From assembly GCF_009708175.1 (NCBI RefSeq), contig NZ_WMBB01000008.1, positions 310,001-374,000 of the forward strand: a stretch of DNA of 64,000 bases. The letters are read 5' to 3'. Origin of the DNA: Nocardia aurantiaca (GTDB lineage Bacteria; Actinomycetota; Actinomycetes; Mycobacteriales; Mycobacteriaceae). Every line of letters begins with the position of its first letter. The first letter of the stretch is position 1. This document shows positions 50,714 through 59,938 of the stretch, in pieces. Position numbers and translations under genes: made by a program. Below the pieces are notes generated by a model. The model worked only from the letters and a program-made list of their open reading frames with translations, was not told the DNA's origin and did no database searches.

Positions 50714-51337
50714 TCAGTCGTCGAGATCGTCGTCGTCATGTCCGAAGGGGTCCGGCACGGTGCCCGGGACCCAGCTCAAACCCGGCTTGCCCCAGCCGTT
50801 TCGCTTGATGGCCTTCTTGGCGGCGCGGGCATTGCGGCCGATCAGAACGTCGACGTAGAGGAACCCGTCCAGGTGCCCGGTCTCGTGCTGGAGCATGCGG
50901 GCGAAGAAGCCGCGGCCCTCGATCTCGACCGGCCGGCCGTGCTCGTCGGTGCCGGTGACCTTCGCCCAGTCGGCGCGGCCGGTGGGGAACTGCTCACCGG
51001 GGACCGACAGGCAGCCCTCGTCGTCCTCGTCGGGATCCGGCATGGATTCCGGGATCTCGGAGGTCTGCAGCACCGGATTGATCACGCAGCCGCGGCGGCG
51101 CACCAGCGTGGCGCCGTCGGTGTCTTCCGGGCAGTCGTAGACGAAGATACGCGGTGAGACCTCGTCCTCGTCCTTGATGATGACCTGGTTGGCGGCCAAG
51201 CCGACGCCGTGGGCGGCGTCCATGGTCTCGTACATATCCGCGATCAGCTCGGCCAGCTCCTCCGGGGACTGCGTGACCGGAGTGGTCGCGCGGTGCAGAA
51301 CCGGATCGCCGACAATGCGAATCGGGAGAATAGCCAT
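50714..51337 (-). CDS. def: Peptide deformylase
   Basis: 207 residues. Three metalloprotease motifs are intact: GVGLAANQV, EGCLSVPGE (Cys ligand) and QHETGHLDG (two His ligands and catalytic Glu). An inserted EDEVSPRIFVYDCPEDTDGA region and an acidic tail (DDDDLDD) are like mycobacterial Def (Rv0429c). Removes the formyl group from new proteins. First gene of the def-GNAT-xthA unit. Confidence 0.95.
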   Translation of the reverse strand: MAILPIRIVGDPVLHRATTPVTQSPEELAELIADMYETMDAAHGVGLAANQVIIKDEDEVSPRIFVYDCPEDTDGATLVRRRGCVINPVLQTSEIPESMPDPDEDDEGCLSVPGEQFPTGRADWAKVTGTDEHGRPVEIEGRGFFARMLQHETGHLDGFLYVDVLIGRNARAAKKAIKRNGWGKPGLSWVPGTVPDPFGHDDDDLDD

Positions 51338-51452
51338 GCGGAGAGCCTACTGGGCGGCCATTTTGCGGGAGCTCACACCCTGGACACGCGCCCGCGGTTT
51401 CGCGGCCGAGCGGGGGTAGGGCGGAGCGTTCGATTCTGCACTGCGGCTGGAG

Positions 51453-51515
51453 AGACCTCCGCCTTGGAGAAGCGGAGGAGGGAGGATCGAGACCGCGGCT
51501 CCGTAGACCTGCGCC
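51453..51515 (-). repeat. Composite intergenic repeat, copy B
   Basis: Minus strand reads segment X (GGCGCAGGTCTACGGAGCCG, 51515-51496), then Y (GGTCTCGATCCTCCCTCC ... TCTCCAAGGCG), then a degenerate X start. X differs from copy A (33077-33134) at one position in 20. Also in this 349-bp gap between def and the DUF3263 gene, nothing else is recognisable. Confidence 0.6.
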
Positions 51516-51686
51516 GTGGCCGTGACCCCCGGAGCGACGCGCAGGGCGGAACAAGCACGACACGCCGAGGGCCTCCTCGTTGAACACGCCGATTGGTACG
51601 CATCCGGAAGCCTCACCCGCGTGGTTGAATGATCGGCGACGCACAAGCACCATATTCGTCTGGTGACCACTCGGCGAGGGAGCACT

Positions 51687-52004
51687 ATGGACAGCGCAGC
51701 GGCACGCGACATACCCGCAAGCGAGGACGGCCCTTCCGACGAGGATGGCGCTCACGGCCTTTCCCGCCGTGAGCTCGACATTCTCGACTTCGAGCGCAAG
51801 TGGTGGAAGTACGCCGGCGCGAAAGAGGAAGCCATCCGCGAACTCTTCGACCTCTCGCCCACCCGCTACTACCAGGTCCTGAACGCGGTCGTCGACAAGC
51901 CGGAGGCGCTCGCCGCCGACCCCATGCTGGTCAAACGCCTGCGCCGGCTGCGCGCCAGCCGTCAGAAGACCAGGGCCGCACGCCGTCTCGGTTTCCAAGT
52001 GTGA
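51687..52004 (+). CDS. DUF3263 protein (Rv0430-like)
   Basis: 105 residues. After an acidic disordered start, the conserved core LSRRELDILDFERKWWKYAG, AKEEAIRELFDLSPTRYYQV, LNAVVDKPEALAADPMLVKR forms a helix-turn-helix-like domain with a basic tail. Small conserved actinobacterial protein, probably DNA-binding. The start at 51687 has GAGGGAG 5 nt upstream; GTG 51663 is an alternative. Confidence 0.88.
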   Translation: MDSAAARDIPASEDGPSDEDGAHGLSRRELDILDFERKWWKYAGAKEEAIRELFDLSPTRYYQVLNAVVDKPEALAADPMLVKRLRRLRASRQKTRAARRLGFQV

Positions 52005-52095
52005 ACCGCGCCGGGAATGTGAAGCAGCTTTCGACACCGCGTGCGTGCGCGCTTGATTCCGCGCGTGCGCCCCTTCACCCATTAGGCTCGACGCC

Positions 52096-52653
52096 GTGAG
52101 CAACCCGAATTCGCCGGCCGGTGGTCCGCCGCTGCGGGCCCTGGCGATGGTCCTGATCGCGCTGGCCATCGTGTTCGCGGGGATGGGCGCGATGTCGCTG
52201 TCGAGTTCGGACTCCTCGACCAGCAGCGCCGACTCGACCTCGCAGCCCAGCACCACCACTGCGGCACAGCAGAATTCGGCCCAGGCCGGCACCACGCCGC
52301 CGGTCACGTCGGTTCCGCCGACGACCACTGCCGCGCCCGCATCCACCACCGCCACCACCGCGGCCGCGGGCGTCGACAAGACCATTCCCGTGCGGGTCTA
52401 CAACAACGGCACCGTCCCCGGTCTGGCCAAGAAGACCGGCGACCAGCTCAGCTCCGACGGTTTCAACGTGACCGAGGTGGGCAACTATCCGAGCGGTGTC
52501 ATCCCCAAAACCACCGTCTACTACGGCAGTTCGCCCAAGGAGCAGGCGCTGGCCAAGGCCATCGCCGCCGAACTCGGCTGCTCGGCCGAGCCCCGCTTCC
52601 CCGGAATCGCGGACTCACCCTCCGGTGTCATCGTCATCGTCATCGGTAACTGA
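52096..52653 (+). CDS. Membrane-anchored LytR_C domain protein (Rv0431-like)
   Basis: 185 residues. One N-terminal helix (ALAMVLIALAIVFAGMGAMS), a long Ser/Thr/Pro linker (about 35-95) crossing the cell wall, and a C-terminal LytR_C domain (PVRVYNNGTVPGLAKKTGDQ, GFNVTEVGNYPSGVIPKTTV). In mycobacteria this is the VirR/Rv0431 protein affecting envelope and vesicle release. GTG start. Followed by sodC. Confidence 0.85.
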   Translation: MSNPNSPAGGPPLRALAMVLIALAIVFAGMGAMSLSSSDSSTSSADSTSQPSTTTAAQQNSAQAGTTPPVTSVPPTTTAAPASTTATTAAAGVDKTIPVRVYNNGTVPGLAKKTGDQLSSDGFNVTEVGNYPSGVIPKTTVYYGSSPKEQALAKAIAAELGCSAEPRFPGIADSPSGVIVIVIGN

Positions 52654-52782
52654 ATCGCCGCTGGAAAGAAACCGCGCGGCCCCTCCACGGGACACATGCA
52701 CGGCTCTGGCATCATCTTGTCCGGTACGAACTATGCCCACCCTGCTTTCCCGATAAACTCGGACTCGTAAAGGAGTTCCCCG

Positions 52783-53451
52783 ATGGCCTCGTCCACAACT
52801 CGTCGCCCGTCCTGGTGGACTGTCGCTCCGGTGCTCGCGGTCGCGGCTCTCGGCCTCACCGCCTGCTCCAACGGCCAGGAATCGACCGACGTCAAGGGGA
52901 CGACCCCGCCGGTGTTCACCAGCTCGCCGGCCCCGGCCGGCACCGCGCACGGGACCGAGGGCGGCACCGTCCCGCAGGACTCCACCAGCGTCACGCTGAA
53001 GGACCCCAGCGGCGGCACCGTCGGCACCGCCACCATCGCGAAGGTGGGCAACCACCTCGAGATCACCGTCGAGGCGCACGGCCTCAAGCCCGGCTTCCAC
53101 GGCCTGCACTTCCACCAGTTCGGCAAGTGCGAGGCCAACTCCGCCCCGCCGGCCGGTGGCGCCCCCGGCGACTTCCTCTCCGCCGGCGGCCACCTCCAGG
53201 TCGGCGAACAGAACGCGCACCCGTCCAGCGGCGACCTGACCTCGCTGCAGGTGCTCAAGGACGGCAGTGCCAAGCTCGTGACCACCACCGACTCCGTCAC
53301 CCTGGATGAGCTGAAGGGCAAGGCCCTGATCATCCACGCAGGCGCCGACAACTTCGGCAACATTCCCACCCGGTACGCGACCGCACCGGATGCGGAAACC
53401 CTCGCGACCGGCGACGCGGGCGCACGGGTCGCCTGCGGCGTCGTCGCCTGA
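52783..53451 (+). CDS. sodC: Cu,Zn superoxide dismutase lipoprotein
   Basis: 222 residues. Lipobox LTAC (Cys28) gives a cell-surface lipoprotein. Copper ligands: GFHGLHFHQFGKC; later SAGGHLQVG and HAGADNFGNIP, with disulfide Cys in FGKC and VACGVVA. Removes extracellular superoxide. AAGGAG lies before the ATG. Order LytR_C-sodC-YbdK ligase matches Rv0431-Rv0433. Confidence 0.93.
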   Translation: MASSTTRRPSWWTVAPVLAVAALGLTACSNGQESTDVKGTTPPVFTSSPAPAGTAHGTEGGTVPQDSTSVTLKDPSGGTVGTATIAKVGNHLEITVEAHGLKPGFHGLHFHQFGKCEANSAPPAGGAPGDFLSAGGHLQVGEQNAHPSSGDLTSLQVLKDGSAKLVTTTDSVTLDELKGKALIIHAGADNFGNIPTRYATAPDAETLATGDAGARVACGVVA

Positions 53452-53469
53452 ACACTCTCGAGGTGAGCC

Positions 53470-54618
53470 ATGGCCGGGGCAGGCAGAACGAAGGTCCCCT
53501 TCAATTCATCGCCCCGGCCCACGCTCGGAGTGGAATGGGAGATCGCGCTCGTCGACAAGACCACGCGCGACCTGTCCAACACCGCCGCAGCTGTTTTCGA
53601 AGCCTGTGGTGACCTGCGGGCCTGGGACGGCACCCCGCAGATCACCAAGGAACTGCTGAAGAACACCGTCGAGCTGGTCTCCGGCAAGCATGACACCGTG
53701 AGCGAGGTGGTCGACGAGCTGCGCGCCACCCAGGACGCCGTGCGCCGCGCCGCCGACCAGGTCGGCGTCGACCTGTTCTGCGCCGGCACCCATCCGTTCG
53801 CGCAGTGGTCCACCCAACAGCTCACGCGCAGCGCGCATTACGACGAGCTCATCGAGCGCACCCAGTGGTGGGGCCGCCAGATGCTCATCTGGGGCGTGCA
53901 CGTGCACGTCGGAATCTCTCACCCGGACAAGGTCTTCCCCATCCTCAACGGGCTGCTGCCGTCCTATCCGCATCTGCTGGCGCTGTCGGCCTCCTCGCCC
54001 ATGTGGGCGGGCGTCGACACCGGCTATGCCAGCAACCGGGCGCTCATGTTCCAGCAGCTGCCCACCGCCGGGCTGCCCTTCCAGTTCGAAAACTGGGACC
54101 AGTTCGAGGGTTTCGTACACGACCAGATGAAAACCGGTGTGATCGAACAACTCGGCGGCATGCACTGGGACATCCGGCCCGCGCCCAAGTGGGGCACCAT
54201 CGAGGTCCGCATCTGCGACGGTACCCCCACCAAGACCGAACTGGCCGCCATCGTGGCCCTGATCCATTGCCTGGTGGTCGATCTCGACCGCCGGGTGGAA
54301 TCCGGCGAGACCATGCCGGCCATCCTGCCGCCCTGGCACGTGCAGGAAAACAAGTGGCGCGCAGCGCGATACGGGCTCGACGCCATCGTCATCACCGACG
54401 CAGACAGCAACGAGCGGCTCGTCACCGACGACCTCATGGAACTGCTCAACCGGCTCGAGCCGACCGCCAAGAGTCTGGGCTGCGAGAACGAGCTCGCCCT
54501 GGTCGCCGATATCCCGAAGAAGGGCGCGTCCTATCAGCGGCAGCGCCGGGTGGCCGCGGCCACCCATGGCGATCTGGTCGCCGTGGTGGACTCGCTGGTG
54601 CGTGAACTCGCGCAGTGA
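53470..54618 (+). CDS. Carboxylate-amine ligase, YbdK/GCS2 type (Rv0433-like)
   Basis: 382 residues. Glutamate-cysteine ligase fold: TLGVEWEIALVDKTTRDLSN, KNTVELVSGKHDTVSEVVDE, HVHVGISHPDKVFPILNGLL, HWDIRPAPKWGTIEVRICDG, NKWRAARYGLDAIVI. Related to E. coli YbdK, a weak glutamate-cysteine ligase. Real product unknown; actinobacteria use mycothiol, so a gamma-glutamyl amide role is as likely. Starts 18 bp after sodC and is probably co-transcribed. Confidence 0.88.
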   Translation: MAGAGRTKVPFNSSPRPTLGVEWEIALVDKTTRDLSNTAAAVFEACGDLRAWDGTPQITKELLKNTVELVSGKHDTVSEVVDELRATQDAVRRAADQVGVDLFCAGTHPFAQWSTQQLTRSAHYDELIERTQWWGRQMLIWGVHVHVGISHPDKVFPILNGLLPSYPHLLALSASSPMWAGVDTGYASNRALMFQQLPTAGLPFQFENWDQFEGFVHDQMKTGVIEQLGGMHWDIRPAPKWGTIEVRICDGTPTKTELAAIVALIHCLVVDLDRRVESGETMPAILPPWHVQENKWRAARYGLDAIVITDADSNERLVTDDLMELLNRLEPTAKSLGCENELALVADIPKKGASYQRQRRVAAATHGDLVAVVDSLVRELAQ

Positions 54619-54778
54619 GAACGTCTTTCGCCGTTGTGATTTCGATTACGGCGAGATACATACGGTGTACGCGTGGCCAGGAGCGATATCGCGCTGACCG
54701 GGGGCTGTTCATCTGCTGAGATGGGCGGCGTTCAACTACTCACCGAGCTGGCGTTCACGCGGCGTTTACTATGTCTAG

Positions 54779-56143
54779 ATGCTGCTCGACGATCCGCGTT
54801 CCCGAATCGGCGGTGGGGCACGCCGACCAGGAATGTGGGTGCCGTCGCCACGCGTGGGTCTGACCATCGCGCTGACCACGGGTGCGGTGCTGCTCACCGT
54901 CTTGCAGATCGTCGCCTCGCGCCATCACTTCACCGGCCCGCTCGAGAGCATCAAGGACGACTTCGCGGGCAATGCCAAATCCTTCACCGTGCCGTGGGCC
55001 GGGCTCGGGCTCGCGCTCATCGGGCTGAGCTGGCGGCGGCGGCTCATCGCCGTCGGCGCGGCCCTCGGCATCGACGTTGCCTACCAAGCGGTTCGATCGA
55101 TGGCGGGCGGGCCGCTGGCCATGGGCAACGGCCCGGTCCTCGTGCTCCTCGCCGTCATCGTGCTCGCCTACTGGAAGTGGGAGGGCAAGGACCGCACCAA
55201 CGCGCTGCACGCCGCCGCGCTGGGCATCCTGCTGGTGCTGTCCAGCAAGATCGCCGATGTCTGGCTGGGCATCACCGTGCTGGCCGGGCCCCGGGTACTC
55301 GACGAGCACATCGCGCTGGTCGACCACGCCCTCGGTGATCCGTCCTGGCTGATGGGGCAGCTGCTGGCCTGGCTGGGCCCGCTCGCCTCCGCCATCCTGC
55401 ACTGGGTCTACATCGAACTGCCGGTCGGCGCCATGGTCGTGACCATCTGGCAGCTGCGCAATGTCGTGAAGACGGGTGAGTGGCCCCGGCACTACCTGGT
55501 GCGCACCTTCCTGGTGCTCGGCCTGATCGGGCCCATCTTCTACATCGTATTCCCCGTCGTCGGGCCGATTTTCGCCTTCGGCGCGGACGGGCACGCCTTT
55601 TCCTTGGGCCACTACTGGCCGAATGTCGTCTCGCCGGTCGACCCCTCGCCGGGCTCGATCGCCTTCGACCACTACACGCCACGCAACTGCATGCCGTCGC
55701 TGCACACCGCGTGGGCGCTGTCGATCTTCATCCACTCCCGCCGCGAGCCGTTCACCGGCGCCCCCGCACCGACCTGGCTGCGCTGGGGCGGCACGTTCTG
55801 GCTCATCGCCACGCTGTCGGCCACCCTGGGCTTCGGCTACCACTACGGCGCGGACCTGGTGGCGGGCGCGGCGCTGTGCCTGACCATCGAGTCCGCCCTG
55901 CGCGCACCGGAACTTGGCTGGGATCGCACCCGGACCCAGCTGGTCGCCGCCGGCGCGGCGCTCTTCGCCGGGCTGCTGCTGTCCTACCGGTATCTGTCGG
56001 TCGGCTTCGCCGAGCATCCGGTGCCGGCGGGCGTCATCGTGCTCGGCCTGTTCGCGGGCTATGCGACGGCCGTCTATCGCACCTGGTTCGGCGAGCGCGC
56101 CGTGACTCCGGCCGTTCAGCTCGAAGCCGCCGTGCGCGCCTGA
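54779..56143 (+). CDS. PAP2-type membrane phosphatase/inositolphosphotransferase-like protein
   Basis: 454 residues, about ten helices. C-terminal PAP2 motifs NCMPSLHTAWALSIFIH and GFGYHYGADLVAGAALCL hold the catalytic His residues (the KxxxxxxRP first motif is not obvious). An N-terminal membrane part carries no motif. Related to the Aur1/Ipt1-like group found in actinobacteria. A TACTAT box 6 nt before the ATG suggests a leaderless message. Substrate probably a lipid phosphate. Convergent with the next gene. Confidence 0.8.
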   Translation: MLLDDPRSRIGGGARRPGMWVPSPRVGLTIALTTGAVLLTVLQIVASRHHFTGPLESIKDDFAGNAKSFTVPWAGLGLALIGLSWRRRLIAVGAALGIDVAYQAVRSMAGGPLAMGNGPVLVLLAVIVLAYWKWEGKDRTNALHAAALGILLVLSSKIADVWLGITVLAGPRVLDEHIALVDHALGDPSWLMGQLLAWLGPLASAILHWVYIELPVGAMVVTIWQLRNVVKTGEWPRHYLVRTFLVLGLIGPIFYIVFPVVGPIFAFGADGHAFSLGHYWPNVVSPVDPSPGSIAFDHYTPRNCMPSLHTAWALSIFIHSRREPFTGAPAPTWLRWGGTFWLIATLSATLGFGYHYGADLVAGAALCLTIESALRAPELGWDRTRTQLVAAGAALFAGLLLSYRYLSVGFAEHPVPAGVIVLGLFAGYATAVYRTWFGERAVTPAVQLEAAVRA

Positions 56144-56179
56144 CCCGTCACCGGCCCGCGGTCACCCTTCGCTCGGGTA

Positions 56180-57514
56180 TCACTCGGACGCGGCCGACTC
56201 GGTCGGGGATTCGGGTGAATCGGGTTCGACGGCGGGCAACGGGCGGCTGCGGCGCAGCAGGAACAGCCCCACCAGACAGCCGCCGACCACCAGCGCCGAC
56301 GTCCATCCAGGGCTGGCGGTGCTGCCCGAGCCCACCGTGCACATGAACCCGTGATCGGGCGCCGGCATCGCGTCGTGGCCACGCGACACATAGTCGCGCA
56401 TGCCCAGCACCGCCGACGGCACGAAGATCACCATGGTGCCCAGCACCCGGCTCGGCACGTAGCGGGGCCGGACCGAGAGCAGCCCGTAACCGATGAGCCA
56501 GGACACGGTCGCCGCGCTGCCCACGATCACCCACGCCCGCTCGGAATCTGCCGTGAGCGCGGTCGCTATCCCGAGCGCCCCGGTCGCCACCAGGCACACC
56601 ACCGGCGAGCCGAGTCTGCTGCCCGCCCACATGCCGAACGCGGTCACCGACACCAGCAGCGGAATCGACCAGGCCGGCAGCTCGGCCGCCACGGTAGCCG
56701 AACCGACCGCGCTCAGCGCCACCGCCAGCAGCGCGATCTCACCGTCCCGGCCCGGCAACAACATGGCCGCGACAATGGCCGTTCCCACCGCCGTCACCAC
56801 CGCGAGGCAGATCCCCGCCACGGTGTCGCCGTGTCGGGCCAGCCATTCCGCGCTGGCCAGGGTGACCAGCACCAGCACCACGCCCGCCAGAATCGGCGCC
56901 AGCGGCAGCTCGGCCGTGAGCCGTTCCGCGACCGGGCGCTTCCGATTCGCCGCCAACCCGAACCCGGCCATGGCCAACGCCAGCACGATCATCCATGCGG
57001 GCGGCATCTCGGTGGCGCGCCAGTGGGCGGTGATCGTCTCATCGATGCCGCCGCCCACCCGCGGCACCGGATTCACCGCACCCAGCAGCAGGCTGATCAG
57101 GATGCCCAGGGTCCACGCGAAGGCGGGCAGCCGACGGTGCAGCACGGCCGCGCCCAGCGCACCCAGGATTACGCCGCCCGCCAGCGAATCAATGAAATTC
57201 ATGGTGGACAGCGAGGAATTCGGTTTTCCGGCATGTCCGATCACATGATTGGCCAGCAGCACTACCAGCCCGCCCACCGTGGTCGTCCACGCCGCGCCCG
57301 GGCTGCCCAGCGTGGTGATCAGCACCGCCACGATCATGGCGATGAGCACACCCGCCGCCACGGCACGGGGCAGGCTGTAGGCCAGCAGATTCAGCTGCAA
57401 TGCGGAAGTCTGTGAGGTCCAACCGAAGTCGATGGGTAAGGCCAGCGCCAGCCCAGCAACCGTGGCTGCGACCAGTACCGTGATCGTCTCGGCGGCTACC
57501 TCATACGACCTCAC
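56180..57514 (-). CDS. Polytopic membrane protein, unknown
   Basis: 444 residues, about twelve hydrophobic helices with short loops and an acidic Pro/Ser tail (SPESPTESAASE). A loop contains HWRATEMPPAW and GKPNSSLSTMNFIDSLAG. No transporter signature recognised. Located between PAP2 and AAA ATPase genes, where mycobacteria also have an uncharacterised membrane protein. Function not assignable. Confidence 0.75.
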   Translation of the reverse strand: MRSYEVAAETITVLVAATVAGLALALPIDFGWTSQTSALQLNLLAYSLPRAVAAGVLIAMIVAVLITTLGSPGAAWTTTVGGLVVLLANHVIGHAGKPNSSLSTMNFIDSLAGGVILGALGAAVLHRRLPAFAWTLGILISLLLGAVNPVPRVGGGIDETITAHWRATEMPPAWMIVLALAMAGFGLAANRKRPVAERLTAELPLAPILAGVVLVLVTLASAEWLARHGDTVAGICLAVVTAVGTAIVAAMLLPGRDGEIALLAVALSAVGSATVAAELPAWSIPLLVSVTAFGMWAGSRLGSPVVCLVATGALGIATALTADSERAWVIVGSAATVSWLIGYGLLSVRPRYVPSRVLGTMVIFVPSAVLGMRDYVSRGHDAMPAPDHGFMCTVGSGSTASPGWTSALVVGGCLVGLFLLRRSRPLPAVEPDSPESPTESAASE

Positions 57515-57599
57515 CAGCGCAAAATTACCGTCGATAGGTGGCCCTATCGGTCCGACTCGCCTACTTTGTACAGATTCAGCGAACGACCGGCAGCGTTGG

Positions 57600-59870
57600 T
57601 CAGACGTAACCGGAGGGGTCGCCGGTAGATCGGGAGGTTTCCCGCTGGGCCGCGAACAGCCGCAGCGATTCCACCTGCACCGGGTCGAGTGAGGGCCGCA
57701 CCGCCTTGCGGGCGGCAGTCACATCGGTGGCGGTCACCTCGCCGGCCTCGACATCGCGGCGCATGGCGGCGAGGGCGGCCTCGCGCAGCAGGGCCGAGCA
57801 GTCGGCGGCCGAATAGCCGTCCAGGTCCCGGGCCAGCAGGCGAAGGCTGACCTCGTTGGCCAGCGGCACGGATTTGGCCGCGGTGCGCAGGATTTCGGCG
57901 CGGGCGTCCGCATCCGGCGGCGGCACGAAGACCAGGCGTTCCAGGCGGCCGGGCCGGGCCAGCGCCGGATCGATGAGTTCCGGGCGGTTGGTCGCGCCGA
58001 CCACGACCACATCCCGCAGCGGCTCGACACCGTCCAGTTCGGTCAGCAGCGCGGCGACCACGCGATCCGAGACGCCCGAGTCACTGGACTGCCCGCGCCG
58101 GGGCGCCAGCGCGTCCACCTCGTCCAGGAAGATCAGCGACGGGGCGGAATCCCGTGCGCGCTGGAACAACTCGCGCACCGCCCGCTCCGAGGAGCCGACC
58201 CACTTGTCCATCAGCTCCGCGCCCTTCACCGCGTGCACGCTCAACTGGCCCGATCCGGCCAGCGCCCGGACCAGGAAGGTCTTGCCACAGCCCGGCGGGC
58301 CATACAGCAGCACCCCGCGCGGCGGCTCGATACCCAGGCGACGGAACGAATCCGGATGCTTCAGCGGCCACAGCACCGCCTCGGTCAGCGCCTGCTTGGT
58401 CTCGGTCATGTCGCCGACGTCGTCGAGACTCAGATTACCGATGACCAATTCCTCGGACCCGGACCGCGACAGCGGGCGAATCACCTCCAACGCGCCGAGT
58501 AGATCCTCCTGCAACAGCACCGGACTTACCTCGCTCCCGGTTTCCTGATGCTCCCGGCTGGCCCGCGCCGCCGCCCGCAGCGCCGCCTCCCGCACCAGTG
58601 CCGCCAGGTCCGATACCACGAATCCCGGTGTCCGCGAAGCAATTCCATCCAATGTCAGCCCATCGGTCGGAACTCTGCGCAACAACTGCTCGAGGAGCGC
58701 GGCTCGCACCCCGGCGGTCGGCAGCGGCAACGACACCTGCCGGTCGAAAAGCTCGGGGCTGCGCAGCCGAGCATCGATGCCGACCGGATTCGACGTGGTG
58801 GCCAGCACGGCAACCGCGGGTAGCGCCACCGCGCGGCGTATTTGGTCCAGGATCATCGTGGCGACCGGTTCGGCCTCGGCGGGCAGCAGCGCGTCGAGAT
58901 CGGTGATCAGCAGCACCCCTCCCGCGCCGGAGCCGATCTCCCTGACCTTGTTGCCGACTTCGCACAGTCGATCCCCGCTCGCGGTCGCGCCGACCGATGG
59001 CCCGTCGAGTTCGACCAGCCGTCGAGAACCCACCACCGCGCGCGCTAACGTCGCCTTGCCGACGCCCGCGGGCCCGGTGATCAACACGCCCAAATGCGAG
59101 CTGGCGCCAAGGGTTTTCAACAACTCGGGCTCGTCAAGGGCCAGATTCAGCCATTCGGTCAACTTGGCGGCTTGGGCCTGCACCCCGGCCAGATCCGCCA
59201 CCGCCACCGCCGAGGTCGGTGCGGTCGAGGACGGTCTCTCGGGCGCCGCGATGGCAGGGGACGGCAGAGGCGCGTCGTCGAGCAGGCCGTGGGGCGTGTC
59301 GGTGCCGCCGATGATCGTCCCCAGTGTCACCGCGGTACTCGGCCGGATGGTGACCGGTCCCGGATGCGGATCCGTGGCCGTGACCCGCAGAACCTCCGAG
59401 GTCCAGGCGATACCCAGGCCTTTCAGCGCCTTTCGGGCGGCGGCCGGATTGTCGCCCGCCAGCAGATCGCGCGGCAGCAGTGTCACGCCGTCGCCCACGG
59501 TCACAATCTTGCCCAGCAGCGCCTGCCGCAGCGTTGATTCCGGAATGGCGGCCATGGCCAGGCTCGATCCGGTCACCGCCACCTGGCGGGCATCCGCCAC
59601 CGAAGCCGGGGCGACCGTCACCTCGCCGCCCTCGCTCACCTTCGCATTGGACAGGGTCACCTCGTCCAGGAGTGCGACGCCGGTGGTGAACCCGTGTGTC
59701 GGCCTGAACGGCCCGACGACCGCGGTGGTGCGCCGACCCCCGGTGAGCGTGACACCGTCGCCTGCGCGCAAGCCCAGCGCCATCAGGACTTCCGGGTGCA
59801 GCCGCACCAATCCCCAGCGGGCATCCCCGCCCGAAGAGTTCCGGCGCGCGGTCAGCTTGATTTCCGGCAC
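57600..59870 (-). CDS. Cdc48/p97-like double AAA ATPase (Rv0435c-like)
   Basis: 756 residues. An N-terminal double-psi-barrel-like region (EIKLTARRNSSGGDARWGLV, LGLRAGDGVTLTGG) precedes two AAA modules. D1 (from about 240): Walker A GPAGVGKAT, but Walker B reads LLITDLDALLP with Leu in place of the catalytic Glu. D2 (from about 500): GPPGCGKTF, LIFLDEVDALAPRRG and arginine finger DPALARPGRLERLVF, all intact. So D2 should hydrolyse ATP and D1 mainly bind. Likely a protein-remodelling unfoldase. Sits upstream of nothing operonic but next to pssA (68 bp). Confidence 0.88.
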   Translation of the reverse strand: MPEIKLTARRNSSGGDARWGLVRLHPEVLMALGLRAGDGVTLTGGRRTTAVVGPFRPTHGFTTGVALLDEVTLSNAKVSEGGEVTVAPASVADARQVAVTGSSLAMAAIPESTLRQALLGKIVTVGDGVTLLPRDLLAGDNPAAARKALKGLGIAWTSEVLRVTATDPHPGPVTIRPSTAVTLGTIIGGTDTPHGLLDDAPLPSPAIAAPERPSSTAPTSAVAVADLAGVQAQAAKLTEWLNLALDEPELLKTLGASSHLGVLITGPAGVGKATLARAVVGSRRLVELDGPSVGATASGDRLCEVGNKVREIGSGAGGVLLITDLDALLPAEAEPVATMILDQIRRAVALPAVAVLATTSNPVGIDARLRSPELFDRQVSLPLPTAGVRAALLEQLLRRVPTDGLTLDGIASRTPGFVVSDLAALVREAALRAAARASREHQETGSEVSPVLLQEDLLGALEVIRPLSRSGSEELVIGNLSLDDVGDMTETKQALTEAVLWPLKHPDSFRRLGIEPPRGVLLYGPPGCGKTFLVRALAGSGQLSVHAVKGAELMDKWVGSSERAVRELFQRARDSAPSLIFLDEVDALAPRRGQSSDSGVSDRVVAALLTELDGVEPLRDVVVVGATNRPELIDPALARPGRLERLVFVPPPDADARAEILRTAAKSVPLANEVSLRLLARDLDGYSAADCSALLREAALAAMRRDVEAGEVTATDVTAARKAVRPSLDPVQVESLRLFAAQRETSRSTGDPSGYV

Positions 59871-59938
59871 CCGTCAATTCTGCCCGGCGAACCGGCCCTC
59901 AGGCCCGCCGCTCGCGAATTGCGGCCCAGCCGTTGGTT

